From Cyclaneusma minus (lineage: Eukaryota; Ascomycota; Leotiomycetes; Marthamycetales; Marthamycetaceae), in the NCBI GenBank assembly GCA_037179335.1, contig JAKZHN010000008.1:1426001-1490000 (forward strand): DNA of 64,000 bases, written 5' to 3'. The translations under genes and the position numbers were made by a program. This document shows, piece by piece, positions 12,125 to 21,827 of the stretch (position 1 is its first letter; each line of letters opens with the position of its first letter). The notes under the pieces are model-generated. The model was not told where the DNA came from and did not search any database. It saw only the letters and a list, made by a program, of their open reading frames with translations.

Positions 12125-13318
12125 GGAAGATGTTGATGGAGTGTGCAGAAAAGATCAAGAGGTGTACGGGGAGAATCGAATTGAAGAAGATGGAACTTGA
12201 AATTGAAATGTGGTGTGATTTGGTGACTTGTTGTTGACGGTCATGAGTTGATTCGAAGTGTGAACACATGTAAGTCGACGGAAAGTCAGTACCAAGGGCT
12301 TACTGACTGATCATCCGCCAGTGGCACAGGAAATTCTAGACACGCAGCCTCCAAATGACTGCGAATATTCCAAATGATCTTGACTATCCCAAAAACCAGG
12401 AATACTCCCACTTACTTGGAATATCCAAAGTCACTGGAAGCTCTTAGGATGTTGGGACTCAACTCACTCAAGGCAGGGATCCAAGCAAAGCTTCGGAGAT
12501 AAGACCCCAAATAGAAGCTCTCGAGTCACTTGCAAGGAGGAGTAGCTCTTCGGACTTGGAGTGTTGTTCTCCTTGATATATCATATACCCTGAGATGCGC
12601 GCATGGAAGAGATAGGGGGGGAAGTCTTTGGGTTTCTCATAATTACTTGGATTTCTCTCCATCATTGGGTTCTTCTGAGTTCCTTTAATTTTTCCCAACT
12701 ACCTGGAGTTTTCTAAATCACCTGGAATTGTCTCAATTACTTGGGTTTTTCCCAGCTACCTGGAGTTTGCTCAGTTCCTAACTTCCTGGGATTTTCCCCA
12801 ATCACTTGGATTTCTTTCGATTACTCGGATTTGTCCAATTACTTGGAATATCTCTAATTACTAGATATTCCAAATCACCAAGAGGCAAGCATACCTCTAA
12901 TTTTCTTTGAGATGGTCCACATTATTTGGAGGCTGTCGACCCGAGACCGTATCTTTCAACTGAAACGTGATTCCTATGCAACCCCTTAATCACTTTACGC
13001 GGTTTCTAATCAACCAGTCGTCATTCAAATGACAAAAGATAAAGACCGTTCTCAAACTGTCGTGAGGCAGCGCTACCGCTTCGCATGTGGCTTCCAACCC
13101 CAACTTGTAAATAGCGGAACGCCTTACGGCGAGAAGAAGACGAGAAGAAGACAAGAAGAAGACACCATTCCTTGTGAACCGTGCAAGACAGTCCCATAGC
13201 CGGTACTATAAATCAGCTCCTCCACCACTTCAATCCCAAGCATTAAAATCCCGCCTTCTCTTATCATCCCTCCCCTCTACCGCCGCCAATTTCCCACACA
13301 ACACATCATTTCCGCACC
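12125..13318. other. Intergenic, mostly degenerate tandem repeat
   Basis: Holds the 19-20 bp degenerate repeat listed separately (about 12362-12885), flanked by unremarkable sequence. A GAAGAAGAC microrepeat lies at about 13130-13165, just upstream of the second gag-like copy. Confidence 0.6.
12362..12885. repeat. Degenerate 19-20 bp minisatellite
   Basis: Imperfect units built on a theme like CCCAATTACTTGGATTTTT recur head to tail, densest at 12655-12885 with a few more at 12362-12440. The core ACTTGGA or ACCTGGA recurs more than ten times at 19-26 base spacing. Its AT content is higher than the flanks. A related unit (CCCAGTTACTCAGAATATT) forms a second array at about 51645-51775. Confidence 0.75.
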
Positions 13319-14052
13319 ATGCCTCCGAGTCGCACTCGCCGCAATCGGCGTCGCGCCCAAAAATCCCAAAAATGCACACTCGGCCCCGCAAACCTAGACA
13401 CCTGGCTCCACCATCTCAAAGCCGCCTGCTTCGCCCACCATCCCGACATATGGACATCCATCGACCCAGCCCTTCCCACCTCTCCTCCACACCCCATCTC
13501 CCCAGCCCATCAGCATCCCCACCCCTCCTCACTCATCTTACCCGCCCTCCCCACCATCTCCCCACCATCTCCCCATTCATCCCTCGCGCCCCAAAACCCG
13601 CTCATCTGAGTCATCTCGAAGCCACAGAAATGCACGACATAATCAACTTCATAAGCATCTACCACCCCATCTCCGAAAAAGAGTATGAGAGGTGGATTGA
13701 GAAGAAGAAGATGATGGCGAAGGTTGCAAAGTGGGTGTTTGAGACGGTGAACGAGGAGGAGGTGAAGTTTTTGAAGTGGATTTATGCGAGGCATGGCCCG
13801 GATGGTCGTGGGCTGAGGGAGGTGGTGGGGTTTTGTGTGAGGAGGTATGGGGGGCTTAGAAATTCTTGCGGGGAGCAGGGAATGGTTTTGCTGGATTTGG
13901 AAGCTGATAGGAATGGGACTTGTCGTGAGGTCGAGAAGGTTGTTTCGCGCGAGTCTGAGAAGAAGAAGAGAAAAGTCAAAGGGGCTAGGCCGCTGGGCGA
14001 AAGGGTCTGTAAGGTTGTATTGTGGAAGAATCTGAATATATATACTACATAA
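13319..14052 (+). pseudogene. Gag-like (copia-type) relic, copy 2, frameshifted
   Basis: The first frame (13319-13609) encodes a basic leader (MPPSRTRRNRRRAQKS) joined to LDTWLHHLKA and DIWTSIDPA, then degenerates into Pro/Ser-rich sequence and stops. The other frame, open up to 14052, carries the continuation: EKEYERWIEKKKMMAKVAKW, then GLREVVGFCVRRYGG. Copy 1 (10580-11151) has both parts in the same order, with LREMVGFCVERL matching the end. There is no GT-AG pair between the two frames, so I read a frameshift and not an intron. The first part uses pyrimidine-rich codons, the second purine-rich ones. Probably a decayed, domesticated or dead Gag-derived gene; no pol domains nearby. Confidence 0.5.
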
Positions 14053-14254
14053 TTCTTCGTTTGCTTCCTTCCTCTGTGGACTATATTGGTGCTTCCAATA
14101 GCAAAGACCCATTCCATGATCACAGCCACAAGAAAAGAAACCAGAGGTCGCTTGCTAATCACAATAACTACGCTACTCTGCATTGCACCAACTCCTTTCC
14201 CATGCAACTATAGGTCTTCAGAAATCTCAAAGCCTGAATCTTCGAAAACCCCTT

Positions 14255-16150
14255 TCACCACTTCTCCCATATCCAAGCCGGCAGCACCGTCCTCATCACC
14301 TCCCAATGCCCCACCGCACTCTTCTTCTGCCACTCACTCAACCTCTCTGTCTCGTTCGCCCTCAACACATCACTCGGATCACTCTCTTCCCCCAAGAACG
14401 CCTCGGCAAATATCTCGTGCTCCGGCATCAAATACCTTCTCCTCGCTCCACTGCCCAAATAGTCTTCTTCGGTAGGCTCACGGAATGCAATTCCCTTCTT
14501 TCCTTCAGTCTCCTCAGCACTAAACTTTGTGCAGAAAATGACTATGTTGGTGAAGTCGCGGCGAGCTTGCCCTTTGGCTTCTAAGGCGAGTAGGTCGTCT
14601 TCGGTGGGTGCGGTGAGTTCGCGGAAAATGCGACAGGTGGGGAAGACGGAGAGGATGGTGCGCATGACGAGCTGTGTGGAGGGGAGGAGCAGATCGCCCG
14701 CATAGTTGATGGCGATTACGCCGTTGGGAGCGAGCAGTGTGGAGAGGGTGGATAGGAATTCGTGAGTAAAGAGCTCTGCGGGTTCGGCGCCGCCGGTGAA
14801 GACGTCGTGGATTATGTAAGTGAATTGGTTTGCCTTTGCTACATCATCGTTATCGGGTTCTGAAACATTTGCTTCGTTGATGCTGGAAGCGAGGGTGGAG
14901 GTGTAGGTAACTGCGTCTTCGATTATTGCGGTATGAGGGTCGGGGAGGTGGAAATAGTTTACGGCGTAGTCATAGACGACGGGGTCAATTTCTACGATTG
15001 TGGTGGAAATGTTGTGTTTGATGAGGGCCGAGGGGGTGGTTCCGATGCCGAGGCCAATGACGAGGGCATTGGCGGAGGAGTCGGGGACGGGGTGGGGGAC
15101 TTCGACTAGGCGGACTGCTTCGAGCATGGCGAAGATGGCATAGATGGGTTCCTTGACGAGGGCGTGTTTGGGGTTGACGCCTCGAGGGAGGCGGACCCAT
15201 TCGCCGCCGAGGAGGCTGTGGTCACAGCGTAGAAGACGGTAGCCGGCGGTGTGGGATTCGAGGACAGAGACGTAGCCAGTCAGAGACTCCTGCCTTGCTA
15301 GGAGGCTCCATCCTTCGGCGTGCAAGGTGGCATTTAGATTGTGCGTTGTCCAGGAGCCTTGGAAGTGGGGGTTTAAGAGCACAGTATGGAAAACTGCGGG
15401 AAGAGCCCAAAGGATGAGTTTGGAAGGGGCCGAGATGGAGTAGAGGGCAGTGAGGACGAGCTGTAGACCAATTCTGGTCTGTACTACTGTCTGACTTATG
15501 ATGTTGGATAGCTGGGAGGCGGAAACCGATTCAGTAGTCTTGAAGAAGACATACGACGAAATTCCAGGCAACGAATCGCCCACATGACGTCTCACTGCTT
15601 GCCCACCTAGAAAGCTTATATCGAGCTCCTCTAGAATAGAGGCTGTTGATGCAACCGTCAAAACAAGTAGCGGTAGATAGGTCATCATCTCAATGACCAA
15701 AGGGCCGTACGTAACACCCAGCAAAGAGCTCTGAGAGAACAGGAAATACTGCAGCGGAGCAATGCAGGCTGCTAGAACTGGCAAGTAGAGCAATGGGTTT
15801 GCAGGCAACCATCGACGTAAGAAGAGATTCCCGGACCAGCCGAGAAAACATGCAGTCGTTACGACTTTTGCATGGTGGATGGAGCTAGGGATAGAGCCAT
15901 AGACAGGTGAGAGGTTGAGCTGCGAGACATTGGAGGAGACGGCGGCGAGGGCGAGGAGAGAAGCCGCTTTGAGGACGATTCGAAGTTGCTGTGAAACGAA
16001 CTTGACGGTTGTCTGGGACTTGGCGGCGGCAGCGAGGTCTTTGAGCTCTCTCTCAAAGTTTTCTTGAGTGAGAGGTTTGGACTTTGAAAAGTCTGGTGCC
16101 GGCGTTTGTTGTGGTTTCGAGGCTTTTGAAGCTTTTGATCCTTTCGACAT
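14255..16150 (-). CDS. Membrane-anchored spermidine-synthase-like methyltransferase-fold protein
   Basis: A 631-residue intronless protein starting at the ATG at 16150. The N-terminal half carries several hydrophobic spans (about 55-75, 92-112, 120-142, 148-172 and 222-258). The C-terminal half is a Rossmann methyltransferase fold like polyamine synthases: ALVIGLGIGTTPSALIK (about 362-378) is the cofactor loop, followed by the acidic TTIVEIDPVVYDYA strand. The preceding LARQESLTGYVSVLE resembles the entrance of spermidine synthase domains. True spermidine synthases are soluble and about 300 residues long, so this belongs to the membrane-bound spermine/spermidine-synthase-like group whose substrate is unknown. 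It is divergent from the L-fuconate dehydratase gene, 825 bases apart. Coding composition turns G-rich only in the last 250 bases or so. Confidence 0.85.
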   Translation of the reverse strand: MSKGSKASKASKPQQTPAPDFSKSKPLTQENFERELKDLAAAAKSQTTVKFVSQQLRIVLKAASLLALAAVSSNVSQLNLSPVYGSIPSSIHHAKVVTTACFLGWSGNLFLRRWLPANPLLYLPVLAACIAPLQYFLFSQSSLLGVTYGPLVIEMMTYLPLLVLTVASTASILEELDISFLGGQAVRRHVGDSLPGISSYVFFKTTESVSASQLSNIISQTVVQTRIGLQLVLTALYSISAPSKLILWALPAVFHTVLLNPHFQGSWTTHNLNATLHAEGWSLLARQESLTGYVSVLESHTAGYRLLRCDHSLLGGEWVRLPRGVNPKHALVKEPIYAIFAMLEAVRLVEVPHPVPDSSANALVIGLGIGTTPSALIKHNISTTIVEIDPVVYDYAVNYFHLPDPHTAIIEDAVTYTSTLASSINEANVSEPDNDDVAKANQFTYIIHDVFTGGAEPAELFTHEFLSTLSTLLAPNGVIAINYAGDLLLPSTQLVMRTILSVFPTCRIFRELTAPTEDDLLALEAKGQARRDFTNIVIFCTKFSAEETEGKKGIAFREPTEEDYLGSGARRRYLMPEHEIFAEAFLGEESDPSDVLRANETERLSEWQKKSAVGHWEVMRTVLPAWIWEKW

Positions 16151-16975
16151 GGTGACCTTGGTCGGCGGCGAGGTTTCGCCTGGAGTGTGGAAAATTGAGA
16201 CTGCGGGCTCTGGGCTTAAGGAACGGACGGGAAAGGAGAGCCTGAAGTACTCGAAGGAAATGCGAAAATTAAGCTACGCGAATCGCGATGGAAGGGAACA
16301 TGAAGCAGAAATCTGGAAACAAAAGAATGAATTCCGAACTCGACCATGGGTGGGAATTGGGGAGACGTTGCGATTGCTACGAACACGCCAGTGCGCAGAG
16401 TCCTTAAAACATCGCGAGTGTCAAAGCTCCTCGCATCACGCATTTTGGACCCTGAAAACCACGTGACGCAGAAACTTTTGTGGAACAAAACTGCAAGGCT
16501 ACGAACCCTTATATTCTTCTTACTAGTCTTCATCCTCCACACAGCCTTTTCATCATCGGATCAAAAGCCGGCCCCCATCTTCTGATCAAGTCGTGGAAAA
16601 GCAATTTCTCCACCAATCGGATGTCTCCACACTCCCTCTGCATCATCGCCCCACCAATAATTTGACCCCGCGATGGCAGCAACCAACGAGGCTTTTCAAG
16701 ACGGTAGCAACGAAAAGGCAGGTGCTCCTGCCAGTTTCATCCCTTGCGAGCTGTTAATTGTTTAAGAGTAGTCACATTTTCCACTCTCTCCTTTCTCCCA
16801 TGTGAAAACCTGTCCTCTGAAGTCTTTCCCTTCAACTTCTTCTCTTTGCTCAATCTCACGAGACACTCTCTTATATCTCATCTGTGGGAAGAACAGAAGC
16901 TTCGTACTCTGAAGCTTTCGTTGCTCAAGTTAAAGACAATTCCAATCTGAAATCGATCAAGAGAGCCATTTCACT
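16151..16975. promoter_or_regulatory. Divergent promoter, spermidine-synthase-like / L-fuconate dehydratase
   Basis: Both flanking genes read outward. An E-box-like CCACGTGAC lies at about 16459-16467. The 3' part before 16976 is CT-rich. No gene seen inside. Confidence 0.55.
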
Positions 16976-18522
16976 ATGTCTACAGAAGTCACCATCACAG
17001 GCTGGGACACCCGCGATGTCCGCTTTCCCACCTCCCTGGACAAGACTGGCTCAGATGCCATGAACGCCGCCGGTGACTATTCCGCCGCCTACTGTATCCT
17101 GAAAACCGACTCTGCCCACTCCGGTCACGGAATGGTGAGTTACGAAGCATCTCTTTGCACTTCAACATCCATATCCACTCCAAACTTGCATCTACGAAAG
17201 AACCCCAGTCACCAAACTAACAACCTCCCCAGACCTTCACCATCGGCCGCGGCAACGACATCGTCGTCCGCGCCATCGACCACCTCGCCGACCGCATCAA
17301 AGGCCGCACCCTCTCCTCCCTCGTCTCCAACTGGGGCCTCACCTGGCGCCACCTCGTCTCGGACAGCCAACTCCGCTGGATCGGCCCCGAAAAAGGCGTC
17401 ATCCACCTCGCCCTCGGCGCCGTCGTAAACGCCATCTGGGATCTCTGGGCCAAGGTGCTCAACAAGCCCGTGTGGCGAATCGTCTGTGACATGTCGCCCG
17501 AAGAATTCGTGTCATGCATTGATTTTCGCTATATCACGGATGCCGTGACGCCGGAAGAAGCGATCAGCATGTTGAAGGAGGCGGAGGAGGGGAAGAGGGA
17601 GAGGTTGGTGGATGCGGAGAAGAGTAGGGCGGTGCCGGCTTATACTACGTCCGCGGGGTGGTTGGGATATGGGGAGGAGAAGATGAAGGGGTTGTTGGAG
17701 GAGACGCTGAGTAAGGGGTATAGGCACTTCAAGCTCAAGGTGGGAACGAGTGTGGAGGCCGATCGGAAGCGTTTGACTATTGCACGCGACGTGATCGGTT
17801 ACGACAAGGGCAATATTCTCATGGTTGATGCTAACCAAGTAAGTAAAATCCCTTAGCGCCCTGTCTCCATTTTCCCGTGATGAAGCGAGAGAGATGCGTG
17901 GTAGGTATTGGTATTGATGTAAGACTCGCAGGTCTGGTCGGTCCCGGAAGCCATCGAATACATGGGCCACCTTGCCGAGTTCAAGCCATGGTTCATCGAG
18001 GAACCCACCTCCCCGGATGACATCCTAGGCCACAAAGCAATCCGCGAGGCCCTCAAAAAACACTCCATCGGCGTCGCCACAGGCGAAATGTGTCAAAACC
18101 GCGTGATCTTCAAGCAACTCCTCGCATCCGGTGCCATCGACGTATGCCAAATCGACGCATGTCGTATGGGCGGCGTTAACGAAGTCCTCGCCGTCCTTCT
18201 CATGGCGAAAAAATTCAACGTACCCATCGTGCCACACAGTGGAGGTGTGGGACTGCCAGAGTACACGCAGCATCTGAGTACGATTGATTATGTGAGTGTG
18301 AGTGGCAAGTTGAGTGTGCTGGAGTATGTGGATCATTTGCATGAGCATTTTGAACATCCGAGTGTGATTAAGGATGGCTATTATCAGACGCCGATGGAGC
18401 CGGGGTATAGTGTGGAGATGAAGGCGGAGAGTATGGAGAAGTTTGAGTATCCGGGGAAGGAGGGGGTGAGTTGGTGGAAGAGTGAGGAGGCGAAGCCTAT
18501 TTTGGAGGGTGAGAAGATTTAA
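16976..18522 (+). CDS. L-fuconate dehydratase (enolase superfamily)
   Basis: Exons 16976-17134, 17233-17838 and 17932-18522 give 451 residues. The protein belongs to the mandelate-racemase branch of the enolase superfamily and matches L-fuconate dehydratase (ENOSF1-like), which converts L-fuconate to 2-keto-3-deoxy-L-fuconate in the L-fucose pathway. The active-site pattern is complete: K220-x-K222 in HFKLKVG, metal ligands D252 (MVDANQ), E278 (FIEEPTSPDD) and E307 (ATGEMCQN), and the general acid/base H357 in VPHSGGVGL. These numbers sit within a few residues of those of the characterised Xanthomonas enzyme. No targeting peptide is obvious. An alpha-L-fucosidase gene lies 38 kb downstream, so released L-fucose is a plausible source of substrate. 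Related sugar acids such as L-rhamnonate cannot be excluded. Exons 2 and 3 each change from C-ending to G/T-ending codons. Confidence 0.92.
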
Positions 18523-19602
18523 GGCGATGGGGAGTGAGGGATGATGTTGAGTGTGGGATGGGGCGATGGAGTCGGCTGCTTTCATGTTGGGTAATCGTCT
18601 GGAGAGAAACGATGGCATCCTCTGTAGTGCTTCTCCTTCTTGAACGCTACCCCTGGCTGTACTTGATACGGTCTTTCTTTCTGCTATGGGAGTCGGCTCG
18701 CGTATATTTAGAGCCTTCTGGAGGGCAACGATGGCATCCCCTGTAGTTATCCCGCTGTTGAGCACTACTAGGACTGTACCTGCTAGAGTCCGTCCTTGCT
18801 GGAGAGCCTTGCTTATCCGCAAAAGGCTGGATAAAGTCATTACCTTGAGGACTTGATTGAGGCTGATTGTCTTTCGCAACAAGGAGCCTGTAACCAGAGC
18901 TAACTCAAACCACGGGCAAATAGATTGTCTCTCAACAATAAGACGCAAAGATCCTCATAGCATTCGCTGAGACCATGCAACACGAGTGAGATTCATCTTG
19001 GCAGAGTACTTGGGGCTTGATCTCGGCATTCTTTTTGACTGGGTGACCATGGGAGAGGAGATCGCCAAAGCTTCGAAAGTGCCACGCATGAGACTCACAA
19101 TAGATCTGACAAGGAGAAACGCTAATAGGTAGTCAACCGTTATAAATTCCACTAAAGCAGCAAAAAAAAAACGCATATAACGCCCGCCCATAAGAAGAAA
19201 CAACCGCTTCGGATCCCCTCAAGGCTCCATCTCAGCCCAAACGAATTCCCCGGATATCCTATTCGCGCTCGCTCCATGCCGTCCTGGCATCAACATCATG
19301 CATGATATCCATCTTTCTTGAGCTGCTCGCCTGCTCTGAGCAGTAATTCTGCCACTGCGCGTGAGGGAATCTCCCAAATTTCAATCAAATGAAAGCGCAG
19401 TATGAACACCGTTACGCAAGGCGCAAAAAGAACGAGGTAAAGCGCGCCTTCCTGCCCCGATAACGGAATTTCTCCCTCCAGTTCCGAGCATCGGCGCGAG
19501 AGTCAGGAGATCAGAAAAGCAGATCCCCATGGTACGCATAAGCAAACACAAAGAGAGACAGCGCGCAATAGCATCGTTGCGATACCCCGCCCTGTCTCGG
19601 TC
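18523..19602. other. Convergent intergenic stretch
   Basis: Lies between two 3' ends. Two similar 30-base stretches around 18600-18635 and 18715-18755 share GATGGCATC and TGTAGT(G/T) words, a weak local duplication. No gene recognised. Confidence 0.45.
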
Positions 19603-20839
19603 TCAGTGCTTCAGGGCAGCCTCGTAGATGGTCGCCAAGCCAGCGACCATACAGCCCGTCAGCACGCCAGGATAGCCGCCATACACCGCGCTGTTAATCC
19701 TCGCCACGTCCTCCAGATCCACCAAGCCTCCGAGCGTCTGATCCTGGCCAAACACCACAAACACGATCAGCGCCTTTGCCACATTAAAAACCAGCGGATC
19801 GAAGTTGTAATCATATCTCAATCCGCTTCCCCGACCCGGTTTCGCCTTGCCGGTCAAGTTGATAAAGTAACTCGCCGTCAGGGGCACCAGCAGTGTCGTA
19901 AACAGCCACAGCATTAACGGGCTCCAGAACGAGCTGCTCAGCAGCAGAAACAGATCTGGGACCTTAACGTCGTAAGGGCTGCGCATGCCTAGTAGCGATA
20001 CGGCCGGGATGGAAAAGGCGTATGTATCGGGAAGGATTTCTGGGCGTATAAAAAAGGCTTCGAAGGCAACGATCAAAGCTTCGATGGACACGACTGATGA
20101 GAGCGACTCGCGCGTCGCATGGGCGGTTTCTACGACGCCGGAGGTCTCGAACTTTTCGGAGATGATCTCGCGGAGGGCGGATGTGCGGCGATCGATGGCG
20201 TCGGCGACGACTGCTGGTGAGGGTGGAAGGGGTACGCGTTGGGCCATTCGGAAGGCTGACGCGCGAGGGGTGCGGGTGAGGGCGCTGAGGTTTTCGGTGA
20301 TGGTTGGGACTGGCTCCTCAGACTCGTCGTCATCATCGTCGTCACTGTATGCATATGTCAATACTAGTCGAGCTGCGCGATCTTCTCTGATGTTGAGAAG
20401 CGAGGACGATGCAAGGGCGACGCGTAGGAGAAGAGAGGGGGCACTTACTCAGTAGTGCTGGCGACGACGGCATTTGTGACAGCACTGGATATCTCTTCGG
20501 CAGCTTTAGTGACGCGCCTTCCCACTCGCTTGGCCTTGACTTCCATATCTGCCATCGTGGAGACGGGTTCTCTTTTAACAGGCGACGACTCGCTGCGGCG
20601 CGGCTTGTAAAACTGAGAGTAGCGCGGGTCGTCAGAGAGAGTCGCCGAGTTGCTGCGCATAAAATCGTCGAGAGCAACTTCAAGTTCAGCCTTCTTCAAG
20701 CCTTCATAGCTGTTGCGAGCATCAGCAGAGTTCGGATGAAAGCAAAGTGGGTGCCGTCCTACTCCTCCAAGCCGATATTTGCGGCGAGCTCGACCAGCTC
20801 AGGTTTGCGCTGCGACTTCAGCCATGACGAAGTAGACAT
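19603..20839 (-). CDS. SAP-like domain membrane protein, three exons
   Basis: Reading from the ATG at 20839, exons 20839-20763, 20709-20449 and 20344-19603 give 359 residues; all three junctions keep frame and the donors are GTAGGA and GTAAGT. The N-terminus reads WLKSQRKPELVELAANIGLE then LKKAELEVALDDFM, a two-helix pattern like a SAP DNA/RNA-binding motif or related helical module. A basic linker and an acidic run (six Asp) follow. The C-terminal half is hydrophobic, with at least three spans, including LLLSSSFWSPLMLWLFTTLL and VFNVAKALIVFVVF. Similar SAP-plus-membrane proteins occur widely in filamentous ascomycetes. By analogy with inner-nuclear-membrane LEM/HeH proteins it may tether something to an internal membrane, but function is unknown to me. 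Confidence 0.82.
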
Positions 20840-21827
20840 GGCGAACTGAGAATACTTGTCGTTCGGTCGCGTGAGTTACGCGATCGCAATGAAGATATAG
20901 CGAAGTGATGGAAGGAAGCTTTGGTGACGGGGGTGCAGCGTTGACAATGGATATTGTTGACGGGGGAGGATTGTTATGGTGTTCTATTCGCGAGTATGTG
21001 GGGGAGCTTGGAGATTGCGCGGGTTGGTGCCTGCTTATCCAGGCCCCTGTTTTGGAACGTCAATCAGTAAACATACGCCATTGCATCATAGGAGACATCG
21101 CCATCATCCCATTCCGTACCCGACTCGATGTTGTCGATTCTTCTATCTTTTGTCTATTGTGCTATTTCCCGTCAACTGGAAAGCTCTCACCAGCTCGCTA
21201 TATATAGTACATGCTTTTACAAGCCCGGTTTTGCCCTTGCCAACCCCAGCAAACATACGATCCCTCCTTGATTCCTGCGTGTGCATGTCCTACAGCCCTG
21301 GTTTCCCTTCTCCCATATCAGTCCTGCCCAGAGATGCCCAGTAGAAGATACAAAGGAGATTGAAGACCGCGCGTGGCGGAGAGGAAGTAACGATTGTAGC
21401 TACCGCAAGCAGCCAAAGAGGCCACCAGTCGAACACTGGCCGCCGCAGATTACGAGTAGAAATTAAGTGATTCTTGCAGGATGTTGACGATGCCGCCCAG
21501 TCAACAACAAGTAAGCGCCGCTCAAAATCCAGCGCAGCCAACTTTTATGATAGAAACAATCCACCAAATGACGCCTAGCCGGCCCTTAATAGAATCGTGG
21601 AAAGGAACGGAGGGAGCGTCGAGCTTGCAGGGCGAGTGCAAGCTGAAATTGATGGAAGTTGACAAATAGGTATAGGTGTAACGGTAATAACGACTGCGAA
21701 CCATGATGCCGGACTAAAACGCCTCGCTTATAGGCGTCGCAAGATGGAAGAACGAAATCGTGACGGTTTTCGAAGTGAAAGCAGGATGCCATGTTTTCGG
21801 AGTTCGCAGCTGCTATTGATATCGTGG
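20840..21827. other. Intergenic, no gene recognised
   Basis: Promoter of the SAP-like gene and 3' flank of the C2H2 gene. Short open frames only, none with recognisable content. A TATATATA tract lies at about 21200. Confidence 0.5.
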
